A stretch of 64,000 nt of DNA from a virus: IMG/VR virus record IMGVR_UViG_3300043429_001189, positions 62,001 through 126,000 of that record. The stretch is one strand, 5' to 3'. Both the position numbers and the translations under genes were made by a program. The notes beneath the pieces were generated by a model that was not told the origin of the DNA, searched no databases, and worked only from the letters and a program-made list of their open reading frames with translations. Positions 9,227 through 18,551 of this stretch are shown here, piece by piece. Within the stretch, counting starts at the first letter, position 1, and every line of letters starts with the position of its first letter.

Positions 9227-10788
9227 TGCGGATTGTATATATTACCCAATCTAGCTTTTACTATATCTGGGCCTGTTAAAATATTTTTAGGTAAATTTGA
9301 CGAAACTAAACTTGAATTAGAATTAATGTTGTCTTCGACTGTTTTACCTAAATCGTTGGAAATTAAATTGGGATTATTTAGTTGCAAATCTTCAACCGTA
9401 TTTCCTATATTATTTACAATTAAATTTGAGCCACCTGGGTCTTGTAATGTGTTACCTAAGAAATTCGTTAATAATTCAACTTCTTCACCAGTTAAACCAA
9501 CATTACCTAAACTATTTGGATTAATGCCGTTTTCGGCTGTAAATTGTTGAAGTACATTTTGAAACGTTGCCAGTGGATTATTTTGTAAACCTTGTAAAGC
9601 ATTAATTGTAGTTGATGCCGAAAACCCGTAAACATTTTCAAGACCAGCCGCTGTAATTATTTTACGAGCAATATTTATCAAAATGTCTTCTGGATCAAGA
9701 CCGCGTAAAGTACGTTCAGGCTTTTTTTGTTCAACCGGAGAAACCGCAGGTTTTGGAGGAAATACTGATTCGCGTGAAACGGTATTTGCTGCACTTGGCT
9801 GTGTTGCGGAAAAATTTTTACCGCCCAATGTTTCGTTGATTGTCCTTGATTGTGTGTTTAAATCTTTTATGTCATAACTATAATCGGCATTATAATAAGA
9901 TTCTTTTAAAACCGCTCCTAATAATCCGTATGAATTAACTTCAGAAATGTATGGTGTATTAATGATAATTTTATTAAGAGCTCTTGATTCAACTATTTTG
10001 GCAACAGATTCTAAATAATTTGGAGATGTTTCAATTATATCAAACGTACACATATCAAATCTAAAGGACAAAAATGTTGTTGTTGACCAAGGAGCTTTTA
10101 AAGATTTTTGAGTGTCAGAAACAACAGCAGAAGGCGAAGCAGCATTTGCAAAAACTCCATTAATATCACTTAAAATTACGCCGGTGTATGTGTTGTCGTT
10201 GTTAACATTAGTCCAATTGCTTAAGGAAGTATGCATAGGTCTTAATTCAGCAACAACAAGTTCCATTGCAAACATTCTTTGGTTTTCAGGTAGTGCATAT
10301 CGCATCCATCCTGTATCAAAAACGGCCTTTCTGTAAAGATCCATTAAATATGTAATCTTAAGATCTATTGATTCCTCAGTTTCAAATGTTAATTTTTTAT
10401 CTTTACCTCTAAATGAATTGCTAGGATTAATTTTCCAAATGTCTGAAAGACCGGAAACCTTTGTAAAATACCACGGAGCTTCTTTAAGAATTTGTAAAAA
10501 ACCAAGTTTAAATTGCCGTATCATATCAGCTCTTGCCAATTGATTTGTTCTAACAAAATAACTTACCGCTGAATCTGTATCAGTATCAGGCAAAAATAAT
10601 CCTTGAGGAAAATAATCTAAATCAAGTTCACCGCTTGACTTTGAAAAATCTTGTGTATTAATTATTCTCCATTGAAATCCCAAGAATGTAGGATCTTGCC
10701 ATTCAAGAGCATATCCGCTTTGTGCTGTAGAAACTCTGGGCTGACCATAAGTTAAAAAATTCTTGGTTATTGAATCCGTGTATTTCAT
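9223..10788 (-). CDS. Large virion structural protein next to spike and hub
   Basis: A 521-residue protein. The first 300 residues are alpha/beta with conserved-looking aromatic motifs (ALEWQDPTFLGFQW, DTGWMRYALPENQRMFAMEL). After a Pro-rich linker near residue 350 comes a helical and Asn-rich C-terminus with repeats around LGNTLQD, IGNTVED and LGKTVEDN. It lies between the hub-like and spike-like genes, so a hub, tube-initiator or tape-associated role is likely. No family recognised. The LGxT-x-(E/D)D repeats are an unusual feature. Confidence 0.7.
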   Translation of the reverse strand: MKYTDSITKNFLTYGQPRVSTAQSGYALEWQDPTFLGFQWRIINTQDFSKSSGELDLDYFPQGLFLPDTDTDSAVSYFVRTNQLARADMIRQFKLGFLQILKEAPWYFTKVSGLSDIWKINPSNSFRGKDKKLTFETEESIDLKITYLMDLYRKAVFDTGWMRYALPENQRMFAMELVVAELRPMHTSLSNWTNVNNDNTYTGVILSDINGVFANAASPSAVVSDTQKSLKAPWSTTTFLSFRFDMCTFDIIETSPNYLESVAKIVESRALNKIIINTPYISEVNSYGLLGAVLKESYYNADYSYDIKDLNTQSRTINETLGGKNFSATQPSAANTVSRESVFPPKPAVSPVEQKKPERTLRGLDPEDILINIARKIITAAGLENVYGFSASTTINALQGLQNNPLATFQNVLQQFTAENGINPNSLGNVGLTGEEVELLTNFLGNTLQDPGGSNLIVNNIGNTVEDLQLNNPNLISNDLGKTVEDNINSNSSLVSSNLPKNILTGPDIVKARLGNIYNPQ

Positions 10789-10803
10789 ATTAAAATTATA
10801 TAT

Positions 10804-12330
10804 TTAAGGAGCAGGCCACTCTCTTCTTCTAAGAAATAATGTTTGGTAAAAATCAGGCAAATTTGATTTTTTTCTATTTGAAAAAGTTCCAGCTGGCCCT
10901 ATACGATCAAAATTAAATATCATACCGTCCGTCATATAATAACCTGTATAAAATTGATCCACCGCGGCATAACTACTGTTTTCACCGGAATTTGCAACTT
11001 CTCCTGTTGCATTCATTAATCTTTTTTGATCATCAACAATATTTTGCATTAATATCGGAAGTTTTTCTCCATTTGCAATATTTGGATTCCATCGTTGTAC
11101 ATCAATCTTTATAAAAAGCTTTGAAAGTTCTTCTCGGTTTCTTTGATTATGTATTTCGGAATAAAGATATTTGTCGTGCACATTTTTAGACTGAACACCT
11201 AACCACATTTTTTTGTTTTGTGTTTTCCAATACTCGTATTGCGAAGGCGCTCCTATTGCTGTTGTGCCTTCACTTTTAGGGAATGTTCTACCTTTTAAAA
11301 TAATTTTGTTTTCCTCTGCGCCTGTGGTAGTTAATGGATCTATGTATAAATCCCAATATTTTAAACTTTTTTGGTCAAAAAATTGAACATGCGTTTTATA
11401 TCCCCACTTGTTTGCAACATCAGTACTTTGATTAATTATTTGATATTGTTTTATAAAAAAATTGGTATTTTGAAAATCGGACATATTTGTTAGTACCTTA
11501 GGCATATTAACCTGCCCAGCATCTTTGTAAGGTAAATCATCTGGGTAATATGCTTTAACCAATGAATAATCTAAAATAGCAGCGGGTACTTGACTTTCTC
11601 CTTCAAATTGATTATTTATGTTAATAAAATTTAAATGATAATAAATATCAATAAAGACTTTAAAAAAGTCTGATTGTGTTTTCCAAGAATGATCTGCTAT
11701 ATGATTAATAAAATTAGACATACTATCTCCTGCGCATATCCAATTCATTGAATCATTTGTTGACGTTTCGTTTGTAGCAAATCCCAAGCCTAAATCTTTT
11801 GCTATATTTTGCAAAACTTCAAATGAACTACCTGTATACTCTTTAACAACTTCATCACGTATTCTAGGTATGAATAGTTCTCCTGATATAGCAACTGGAG
11901 CGCCAAGCCCTTCTTCACCGCCTTTACCTATATCAACTTTAGTAATAACATAATCATTTCTTACAGGCTTAAAAACATCATTTTTTGCTCGTATAAAAAC
12001 ATTAATAATATCGCCGTCTTTAGGCATTGCCTGTGATGTAAAAGCGGTTGTACCAACCATGTCAAAAATAACAAAAATTTTAGGCAAAAACCCTGTACAA
12101 TCTATTCTAAAAGTGTCAAGTTCTTGTAAATTAATAACATAGTTGTTAATTGATATTAATGGATATTCTGTTCCTAAATTATTTTGTTCTTGATGACCTG
12201 TCGTTTCTTCTTTTTTGCCTTCAGGCAAATATTCACTTGTTCCTGTAAATACATCAGCAAGCGAAAGTTCATCCAAAACTATTTTTGGTTTAATTAAGGA
12301 TCTAATTATAGTTTTTTCTTCAGATGCCAT
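10804..12330 (-). CDS. Baseplate hub protein, gp27/gpD-like
   Basis: A 508-residue protein with features of the contractile-tail hub (T4 gp27, P2 gpD, VgrG N-terminal region). It has a beta-barrel start (INLQELDTFRIDCTGF, GDIINVFIRAK), a YVITKVDIG strand, then a helical insertion with SSFEVLQNIAKDLGLGFATN and the WICAGDSMSNFINHIADHSW element characteristic of hub tube-domains. T4 gp27 is 391 residues, so this protein is longer. It precedes the spike gene by one gene, matching hub-spike order. The match is from pattern reading only. Confidence 0.72.
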   Translation of the reverse strand: MASEEKTIIRSLIKPKIVLDELSLADVFTGTSEYLPEGKKEETTGHQEQNNLGTEYPLISINNYVINLQELDTFRIDCTGFLPKIFVIFDMVGTTAFTSQAMPKDGDIINVFIRAKNDVFKPVRNDYVITKVDIGKGGEEGLGAPVAISGELFIPRIRDEVVKEYTGSSFEVLQNIAKDLGLGFATNETSTNDSMNWICAGDSMSNFINHIADHSWKTQSDFFKVFIDIYYHLNFININNQFEGESQVPAAILDYSLVKAYYPDDLPYKDAGQVNMPKVLTNMSDFQNTNFFIKQYQIINQSTDVANKWGYKTHVQFFDQKSLKYWDLYIDPLTTTGAEENKIILKGRTFPKSEGTTAIGAPSQYEYWKTQNKKMWLGVQSKNVHDKYLYSEIHNQRNREELSKLFIKIDVQRWNPNIANGEKLPILMQNIVDDQKRLMNATGEVANSGENSSYAAVDQFYTGYYMTDGMIFNFDRIGPAGTFSNRKKSNLPDFYQTLFLRRREWPAP

Positions 12331-12332
12331 AT

Positions 12333-12965
12333 TTAAGAATTATTTCTCAATCTCTGTTTTATCATTCTTGCAACAAATTCACTTTTGGATATTGGATCCT
12401 GTGAATCAACACCTGATCCGCTAACAGCGCCGCCTAAAACTAACTTACCGTTTATCAAAGCTATTTCTTGATCTCCAAAGTCTGCCAAATTAGGAGGGAG
12501 CGCCGGCGCATTATTTCCTTTAGAAGGATCTGGTTTTACAGCTTGACTTCTTTTATCAAAATCTCGCAATCTTGGGTCAACTGTAGATTTTTTCTCAGGA
12601 GTCATATATTGTTTTCTGATATCTTCTCTCTCCTCTGCATTTGTTTTTTGCGGGCGAATAAAATTCTCTGCAGAATTTAAGTCCCACACAGTAAATACTT
12701 GCCCTTCATCAATTGCAAAAGGATTTGACACTGCATTAAATTTTAAAACTTTTTCAATAGGCGAAAGATACCCATACATTTGCTGTGTTATTAGGTCTGG
12801 TCTCATTGCTTCATTTTTCCCAACTAAAAATAAATCAATACCAATTAATGACCCTTTATTTGGCGGATTTGTGTAATCTTTTGGTAAAAAATCAATAATA
12901 ACAGGACTTCTTTCGTCTCTTTGCCATTCAGGTTTATTATCAATTGTACTAGGAAATTCTATCAT
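12333..12965 (-). CDS. Baseplate protein, gp53/LysM-type small wedge-hub protein
   Basis: A 210-residue protein. Residues about 45-100 read LITQQMYGYLSPIEKVLKFN followed by NPFAIDEGQVFTVWDL. This is the pattern (a YG motif, a hydrophobic stretch, N-x-(I/V)-x-N-P-F, then GQ-x-L/F) seen in gp53-like and LysM-type baseplate proteins of contractile tails. The C-terminal half is charged, Pro-rich and probably disordered. It is coupled tightly to the genes on both sides. Assignment to gp53 specifically is uncertain. Confidence 0.6.
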   Translation of the reverse strand: MIEFPSTIDNKPEWQRDERSPVIIDFLPKDYTNPPNKGSLIGIDLFLVGKNEAMRPDLITQQMYGYLSPIEKVLKFNAVSNPFAIDEGQVFTVWDLNSAENFIRPQKTNAEEREDIRKQYMTPEKKSTVDPRLRDFDKRSQAVKPDPSKGNNAPALPPNLADFGDQEIALINGKLVLGGAVSGSGVDSQDPISKSEFVARMIKQRLRNNS

Positions 12966-12974
12966 ATTAAAATT

Positions 12975-15254
12975 TTATTTTGAAGGAGGTGTTTGATTTG
13001 TGATAGGATCATCTACTGGATGCGCTGTACCTAAACCATACAAAGAAACATATGCTGATCTTGTTATCGGATCTTTTGCTAATTTAACTGGAGAGTACAT
13101 TTGTTCGTATGCTTTTTCTCCGCCAACAATTGACGGTCTTTGTGCACGATTTCCTTGTACACCTTTCATAAGAGCTCTGCGGGATCCTTGTCCGCCGTTG
13201 CCTGCAGTTGTTGATGATATACCACCTCCAACAACTTCATTACCTGATTCTATCACTTGTCCATCTCTTGTTGTGGTTGATGTAGGTTTATCAACAACCG
13301 ACATTCTAGAACTATAAAACGTATCGGCATATCCTTTAGGTAATGCATATATTCTTCCTTGACCATAGTTAAACATCGATTCTATTGCATCTTTGTCTCT
13401 GGGCATAGCATGTTCCAGTGTGATTGTAATCTTAAGTTCAGTTGGAAAGTCATCAGGACCCAATTCATCATTAAATTCAATTTTTGAATTTGTGCAAATT
13501 AAATTACCTATCATCATTAAAGGGTTAAAAGGACTCCCCACTTGAAGATGCCATTCACCTGTAGGCGCGCCTGTTAATAATGCATGTAATCCTGAAAGTT
13601 GTCCTCTTTGCTGTGTTGTGTTTAACTTCATAAATTCTGTTGCACCTTTTGTTATAATTGTAGCTAAACCGCCTAAAGCGCCGTCCATTGAAAAATTATT
13701 AAATAAGTCGGCTATATTTTTATAAACTGCAGAAAATTGCGATTTAAGAGCATTAAAGAATCCGTTTGGATCACCTTTTAACCAAGCAGATCTTCCAGCA
13801 TCGCCTCCCAAAAACGGATCATTTAATCCACCTACCACGTGAGGAGCAAAACGATTCATACCGCCCCAAAAAGGTGCTGAAGCTGAAGTCATCAACAAAG
13901 CATTTGCAAGAATATCTAATCCTGCAGCCTTTGTGTTAATACCTCCTATACTTCTGATTGAATATTCAAATACAAGATTAATCTCGTGTTTAAAATTTAA
14001 TCCTCGTTCTCTTGCCTGCACTTCAGTTATAACGTTTACCGGTCCTAATATTTTATTAACATACGGGCCATTATTATAAGGATCAATCGGAGTCATTGGG
14101 TCTTTACGATTTTTTGCGCCTTCAGCACCTGACTGTAAAAAACCTAATACTTTAGCAATATTTGCAGCGGGATTATTTATACTTGGTTGTTCGGTTGTTT
14201 GCGACACATCCCATACGTTTGCAGTAACGGGTTTCCATTTTAACCCAGTTTCAATAGGTCCTACTATTGATGAAATTTTATTGCCTGCATCTTCTCCTAA
14301 ATATGTAACCATGGTAGCCACGGGATACAAACGATCAAGCGGAACTTCTTTTCTTGCTTCTTGAGGTGATGTAACAGCATCGCTTACAGGATATGGATAT
14401 CTTCTAAGAGTTACCATATAATTATTTGGAATTTTTTGCCACCATTTACAAAAAACGAAATCTTGATATTTATATGGAAACTTATATGCATTATCTTCTA
14501 ATGTCGACCAATTAATTATATTTGTAGTTGTTGGCGTTTTTGCTGCTCCTAAATTATCAGTTGTGCCTGGATTATTATAATCATAAAATCTAGGTTGATT
14601 TGATCTGTCTACTAAGTTTTTATTTTTTCCTTTACCACCTGCTGCTTGTAAATTTATGTATGCTTGCTCACTCATGATAGCAGGAACACCATAAAAAGGT
14701 GTAAGGTCAGACGTAACTACACTGTTATTATTTGCTGATTTTGGTATGCGTGGGTCATCTGTTTTTTTCGGCGGAATCATAAAACCGTCCACTAATTCTT
14801 TTTCTACATCAGTTTGCAAAGAATACAAAACCCGTGGTTGTTTATCTTTGTTATTTGCAACTAAATACACCAATCTTAAGTCAAGCGGCACATTATCATT
14901 CTGAATTGCTTCTCCTTCATCGCTTAAAGGAGTTGATGTACTTGCTGTAGTTGTTGCTGGTTCTTGTTGTAATACTTTTGATATAGTTTGGTCGGGAAAA
15001 TATGTAGATATTAAAGTATTAATTAAACTGATATTTTGTGAAGAATTATTTGCATCAAACTGTTCAGGCAACGTTTCTTGGCCTGTTGATGCTTGTGCAT
15101 ATTTAGAGCCGCCTGTTTTAATTACTCTAATGATAGTGCCAGTGTTTGTTTGGACCACTGTAGGCGGTCCTAAGTCCGAATTAGGATTTCCGCTTTGGAA
15201 ATTATTAGCATCAGTATTTCTGCTAAATGTTAATGACTGTGGATTTTTTGGCAT
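12975..15254 (-). CDS. Large virion structural protein, first gene of the baseplate operon
   Basis: A 759-residue protein with low-complexity Ser/Thr/Asn/Gln N-terminal and Gly/Ser C-terminal regions around a folded core. The core contains WWQKIPNNYMVTLRRYPYP, an Ala/Gly-rich helical stretch (GGLATIITKGATEFM), and a conserved-looking C-terminal domain with ICTNSKIEFNDELGPDDFP and ITITLEHAMPRD. It is the promoter-proximal gene of the structural operon, divergent from the plus-strand block, with a TATATAAA-type element just upstream. Family not recognised. A baseplate or tail-tube-interface protein is likely. Confidence 0.7.
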   Translation of the reverse strand: MPKNPQSLTFSRNTDANNFQSGNPNSDLGPPTVVQTNTGTIIRVIKTGGSKYAQASTGQETLPEQFDANNSSQNISLINTLISTYFPDQTISKVLQQEPATTTASTSTPLSDEGEAIQNDNVPLDLRLVYLVANNKDKQPRVLYSLQTDVEKELVDGFMIPPKKTDDPRIPKSANNNSVVTSDLTPFYGVPAIMSEQAYINLQAAGGKGKNKNLVDRSNQPRFYDYNNPGTTDNLGAAKTPTTTNIINWSTLEDNAYKFPYKYQDFVFCKWWQKIPNNYMVTLRRYPYPVSDAVTSPQEARKEVPLDRLYPVATMVTYLGEDAGNKISSIVGPIETGLKWKPVTANVWDVSQTTEQPSINNPAANIAKVLGFLQSGAEGAKNRKDPMTPIDPYNNGPYVNKILGPVNVITEVQARERGLNFKHEINLVFEYSIRSIGGINTKAAGLDILANALLMTSASAPFWGGMNRFAPHVVGGLNDPFLGGDAGRSAWLKGDPNGFFNALKSQFSAVYKNIADLFNNFSMDGALGGLATIITKGATEFMKLNTTQQRGQLSGLHALLTGAPTGEWHLQVGSPFNPLMMIGNLICTNSKIEFNDELGPDDFPTELKITITLEHAMPRDKDAIESMFNYGQGRIYALPKGYADTFYSSRMSVVDKPTSTTTRDGQVIESGNEVVGGGISSTTAGNGGQGSRRALMKGVQGNRAQRPSIVGGEKAYEQMYSPVKLAKDPITRSAYVSLYGLGTAHPVDDPITNQTPPSK

Positions 15255-15272
15255 TTATAATTAGACATTTTT

Positions 15273-15282
15273 TTTATATATC
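15273..15282 (-). promoter_or_regulatory. Candidate late promoter for the baseplate operon
   Basis: The minus-strand decamer GATATATAAA lies about 20 bases upstream of the 759-residue gene. The same decamer occurs on the opposite strand at 15301 and again before the glycosyltransferase at 30933. It resembles the T4 late promoter core TATAAATA. The AT-rich background makes chance matches possible. Confidence 0.35.
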
Positions 15283-15300
15283 CAACAGAATATACAAAAA

Positions 15301-15310
15301 GATATATAAA
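15301..15310 (+). promoter_or_regulatory. Candidate late promoter for the rightward block
   Basis: The plus-strand decamer GATATATAAA lies 14 bases before the ATG at 15325, facing away from the identical minus-strand element at 15273-15282. The two together form a back-to-back divergent promoter pair in a 70-base intergenic gap. Confidence 0.35.
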
Positions 15311-15324
15311 GAAAAAAAATATCA

Positions 15325-15726
15325 ATGTATAAAGTTAAAACCTATGAAGAGTATTTTCCTAAATGGGTTAGCGATTCAACTGAGGATAGGAAAAAAGCTC
15401 AAATGAAAAAGCAAGCAAAAATGGACGATGACGATCCTTCTGCATATAAAAAAATGCCAGGCGACACAAAAGGAAAAGATAAATTAAAAAAATCTAAACA
15501 TACAGTTAAATACCATGAATTGTATGGGAAGAATAATGAAGAAAAAGAAGGTGGTATGTATTTATCCGCATTGAATAATATTGTTACGCACTCAAGTGAA
15601 ATAATCAATCTTATAGATGAAAATATGGAATTGCCTGCATGGGTTCAGGACAAAATAACATTATCTGAACATAACATGGATGCTGTGTTAAATTTTTTAA
15701 AAACTACTATGAATGATGAAATATAA
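15325..15726 (+). CDS. Virion-associated small protein with conserved helical C-terminus
   Basis: A 133-residue protein, the first of three plus-strand genes. The N-terminus (MYKVKTYEEYFPKW) recalls the head-targeting-like starts seen elsewhere in this window but lacks the (L/I)xE site. The middle is Lys/Asp-rich and probably disordered. The C-terminal 50 residues (LSALNNIVTHSSEIINLID, then ELPAWVQDKITLSEHNMDAV) form a helical domain recurring in many T4-like and marine phage virion proteins; I recognise the pattern but know no function. It overlaps the next gene by 14 bases. Confidence 0.7.
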   Translation: MYKVKTYEEYFPKWVSDSTEDRKKAQMKKQAKMDDDDPSAYKKMPGDTKGKDKLKKSKHTVKYHELYGKNNEEKEGGMYLSALNNIVTHSSEIINLIDENMELPAWVQDKITLSEHNMDAVLNFLKTTMNDEI

Positions 15727-16783
15727 AGATTATTTACTTAAAAACTTTAATGATCATACGGTTTTAAATTACCCACAAACTCCTGAAGAATTTAAAAAGA
15801 TAGTAATGTTTTCAACAATGAGTCAAGAACAGGAGCAAAATCCTACAATTGTTGAAAAAATTAAAAAGGTTTTTTTATATCAAGATGATGCTGATGATTA
15901 TGCTTGTTCTTTAATGGAAAAAGAAATGCCCCTTTTACTTTGGGGTAAAAAAACTTTAATAGAAGAAAGCCAAATTCTTGCAATGACAAAATTTGATCCT
16001 TTTCCAAAAGGAATTTATAATAATCCAAAAAGTATAATTACAAGTAAAAAAGATTTAACTCAAATATATCAAAAAGAAAATTACAAGTTTTTGCCCAAAA
16101 CGTATTTTAATAAAAAAGATGCATTAGAAAATTTGGATTTTCCTATTATAGGTAAATCTTTAAACTCTTTTCAATCAAGAGGAGTTATAAAAATAAATAA
16201 TAAAAAGGAGCTTTCAGAATTATCAAATGAATACGATATTTTTCAACAGCAAATTAAAATTTCAAATGAATATCGTTTTATTTTTTTTAATGGATTTAAC
16301 ACAGAAATAACATTATTATGCGGCTTTCATCGTAAACCTACCAACAAAAAGGCAAAAGATTTACGTGAGGCTATGAGTTTTACTTCTATGAAAGAAAAAC
16401 AACCTTCAGAATTTAAGTGGACGCAAGTTGATATAAATAAATTTGCAGATAAAGATCTTTTTGAAATTGCATCAGCTGTATTTAAACATAGCCCAGGATT
16501 AAACATAGTAGGAATTGACGTTGCTTATGAAAAAAATAACTCTAAACCTTATTACATAGAGCAAAATATAACACCTAGTATGATAGCTAATGTACCTTTT
16601 TTGGTATATAAATTTATTTATGAAGATGCATTTTATCCTTTAAGTAAATATACAATACAAAGATTGGAACAACTATCGTTAGGATATATTATCAAAAGAC
16701 TTAAAGAAGACGATCTATTTGATGTAGAATCTCAATATGCTGGAATAAATTTAAAAGGAATTTCATATTCCGAAATAATGTAA
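15713..16783 (+). CDS. ATP-grasp family ligase
   Basis: A 356-residue protein with ATP-grasp features. It has a lysine-bearing strand FPIIGKSLNSFQSRGV near residue 145 with a flexible Gly/Ser/Arg loop, the YDIFQQQIKISNEYRFIFF segment that contributes the adenine-binding and central strand, and the late metal-binding pattern GLNIVGIDVAY...YYIEQNITPSM (D...E-x-N). ATP-grasp ligases join a carboxylate to an amine or thiol through an acyl-phosphate. It overlaps the upstream gene by 14 bases and is one base from the CapA-like gene downstream, so the pair is one unit. Substrate unknown; a peptide or poly-amino-acid product is plausible from context. Confidence 0.75.
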   Translation: MMKYKDYLLKNFNDHTVLNYPQTPEEFKKIVMFSTMSQEQEQNPTIVEKIKKVFLYQDDADDYACSLMEKEMPLLLWGKKTLIEESQILAMTKFDPFPKGIYNNPKSIITSKKDLTQIYQKENYKFLPKTYFNKKDALENLDFPIIGKSLNSFQSRGVIKINNKKELSELSNEYDIFQQQIKISNEYRFIFFNGFNTEITLLCGFHRKPTNKKAKDLREAMSFTSMKEKQPSEFKWTQVDINKFADKDLFEIASAVFKHSPGLNIVGIDVAYEKNNSKPYYIEQNITPSMIANVPFLVYKFIYEDAFYPLSKYTIQRLEQLSLGYIIKRLKEDDLFDVESQYAGINLKGISYSEIM

Positions 16784-16784
16784 T

Positions 16785-17837
16785 ATGTTATTAAAATACG
16801 ATAGTTTTATAAAAAGACCGTTTAAAATAGGATTTTTCGGTGACATGGGATGTGAAACCATGCAGGTAGATACTATTATTGATTCAGATCCATTAATGTA
16901 TATCAAAAAGTGGATGAATTCTTTAGATTTTAAAGTAGGCCAACTTGAAACAACTTTCAGTGGATATGAATCAGATTATCCTAAATTTTCATCCTCTGAT
17001 GTCTTTGCAGAATACTTAAAAAACAATTTTGATTTATTATTAACAGCAAATAACCACAGTTTAGACGGAGGAATTAAAGGTGCTGTGCGCACATCTAAAA
17101 TATTAGATGATTTAAAATTACCACATATAGGAACAGGGTTTATAGAAAAACCCAGAACTTTATATGACACAAATATAAACGGTTATACCGTAACATTTTT
17201 AAATTACGTAACATCAATCAATGGAGAAAAAAGCAAAAAGGAAGGCAAAATTTTCACGGACATTAATTCCGAAGAAATCCCATCAGGAGTCGTCAATTTT
17301 TACGATGAAGCCGAAATTAAAGAAAAGATTAATATTGCGAAAAAGAGAAGTGATATCATCATTCCTACAATCCATCAAAGAAATTCAAGAAAAATAAGGG
17401 AATTTGGTGAATACGCAACAGAAAAACAAATTGAAGATCTTGAAGCAATATTGGACATGGGTGCCAACATCGTCGTCGGAGCTCACCCTCATGATTTTCA
17501 AGGCGGCCGACTTTATTCAGAAAATCGCATTATCATTTATTCTTTAGGTAATTTTTATAGTGCAATGACTAATAAAAAATATCCAGTCAATTCAGGATGT
17601 GTTATGGTAATAACGTCAGACTCATATCAAAATTTAAGATATTCATTTTTACCTGTTTGCACATATAAAACAAATAATTTCTATTATGTATTACCAATGG
17701 CGCCTATTGAGGTAGGTGCTTATAAATTTATTAACAAGGATGACAGATATGAAATAACAAAAAAATTACAGGAAATTAGAGGGGTATTAAAAAGATGTGA
17801 TTTATCTGAAGAGGTTATTCAAATTCATCATTTATAA
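16785..17837 (+). CDS. CapA-like (poly-gamma-glutamate synthesis) metallophosphatase-fold protein
   Basis: A 350-residue protein of the PGA_cap/CapA family, a calcineurin-like metallophosphoesterase fold. Visible metal-site motifs are FFGDMG (D20), LTANNHSLDGG (about residue 86), IIPTIHQRNS and GAHPHDFQGG, ending with the usual IIYSLGNFY. CapA proteins take part in synthesis or export of poly-gamma-glutamate. Phage copies are known, but their role is unclear. It follows the ATP-grasp ligase by one base, echoing the ligase-plus-CapA arrangement of capsule operons. There is no signal peptide or membrane segment, so it is probably cytoplasmic or virion-bound. Its 3-prime end overlaps the convergent gene by 23 bases. 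Confidence 0.85.
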   Translation: MLLKYDSFIKRPFKIGFFGDMGCETMQVDTIIDSDPLMYIKKWMNSLDFKVGQLETTFSGYESDYPKFSSSDVFAEYLKNNFDLLLTANNHSLDGGIKGAVRTSKILDDLKLPHIGTGFIEKPRTLYDTNINGYTVTFLNYVTSINGEKSKKEGKIFTDINSEEIPSGVVNFYDEAEIKEKINIAKKRSDIIIPTIHQRNSRKIREFGEYATEKQIEDLEAILDMGANIVVGAHPHDFQGGRLYSENRIIIYSLGNFYSAMTNKKYPVNSGCVMVITSDSYQNLRYSFLPVCTYKTNNFYYVLPMAPIEVGAYKFINKDDRYEITKKLQEIRGVLKRCDLSEEVIQIHHL

Positions 17838-18243
17838 AATTAATAGGCTGACATTTTATTATATGAACTTTTTTAGCGGTTGGATAATAAACTATTTCAT
17901 GGAAAAGTTCATATAATTCTTCATTCTTTCCTTTATCCGTTAAAAAAATCACCTTTTCAATCGACGTTTCTAATTCAGCAAAATTAATCAGCCCTTTTAT
18001 ACTTTCATAATTTATGTTAGGATTAATATAAATTATAGACTGCATCCTAGTGCCAGCGGATACAGTCTTTATTTGTTTTTTAATTTTTTCGTTGATTATA
18101 AAATAAGAATAATCGGTTAGATCTTCAGATAAATAACCTAAAGATCTAACCACTTCATTTGTATCTATGATTAATTGTTTTCTTAGATTCAAAAATGCTT
18201 TTCTCAATCTTTCTTTATCACCGTACGTTACGTACAAATTCAT
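17815..18243 (-). CDS. Conserved hypothetical alpha/beta protein
   Basis: A 142-residue soluble protein with alternating strands and helices: a Lys/Arg-rich first helix (KERLRKAFLNLRKQLI) and hydrophobic strands SIIYINP, KVIFLTDKG and KVHIIKCQP. It is the last gene of a minus-strand run and converges on the CapA-like gene with a 23-base overlap; no terminator fits between them. It is coupled to the upstream gene by TAATG. Family not recognised. Confidence 0.65.
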   Translation of the reverse strand: MNLYVTYGDKERLRKAFLNLRKQLIIDTNEVVRSLGYLSEDLTDYSYFIINEKIKKQIKTVSAGTRMQSIIYINPNINYESIKGLINFAELETSIEKVIFLTDKGKNEELYELFHEIVYYPTAKKVHIIKCQPINFINDEFE

Positions 18244-18551
18244 TATTTATTCTTCTTTTTTCTGGCTTCACGTTCCTCATCTTTTAATTTTTCATTTAAC
18301 AGAATTTGTTCAGCCTTTTCTTGGGTATATCCCATTTTTTCAATATAAAATTGAAGTCTTTTTGTATATAATTGTATTTCATTTTCAATCGCTATTGCTT
18401 CAAGATTTTCTTTGCGATCTTTTTGAATAGCTAAACTTTCTTCTTTTCTTTTCTGCAAAAGTTTTTCTTTAAGTTCTTTCGGAGCAATTTTTAAAAGTTT
18501 ATTTATGCCTAACTGCTTGTCAATTTTTCTTCTTTCTTTGCGATTATACAT
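18243..18551 (-). CDS. Lys/Glu-rich coiled-coil protein
   Basis: A 102-residue protein that is almost entirely charged helix (KERRKIDKQLGINKLLK, then long E/K runs) with a KKKNK tail. It lies between a Nudix hydrolase (8-base overlap) and the alpha/beta gene (1-base overlap). No enzyme motif. The composition suggests nucleic-acid or protein binding, but nothing specific. Confidence 0.65.
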   Translation of the reverse strand: MYNRKERRKIDKQLGINKLLKIAPKELKEKLLQKRKEESLAIQKDRKENLEAIAIENEIQLYTKRLQFYIEKMGYTQEKAEQILLNEKLKDEEREARKKKNK

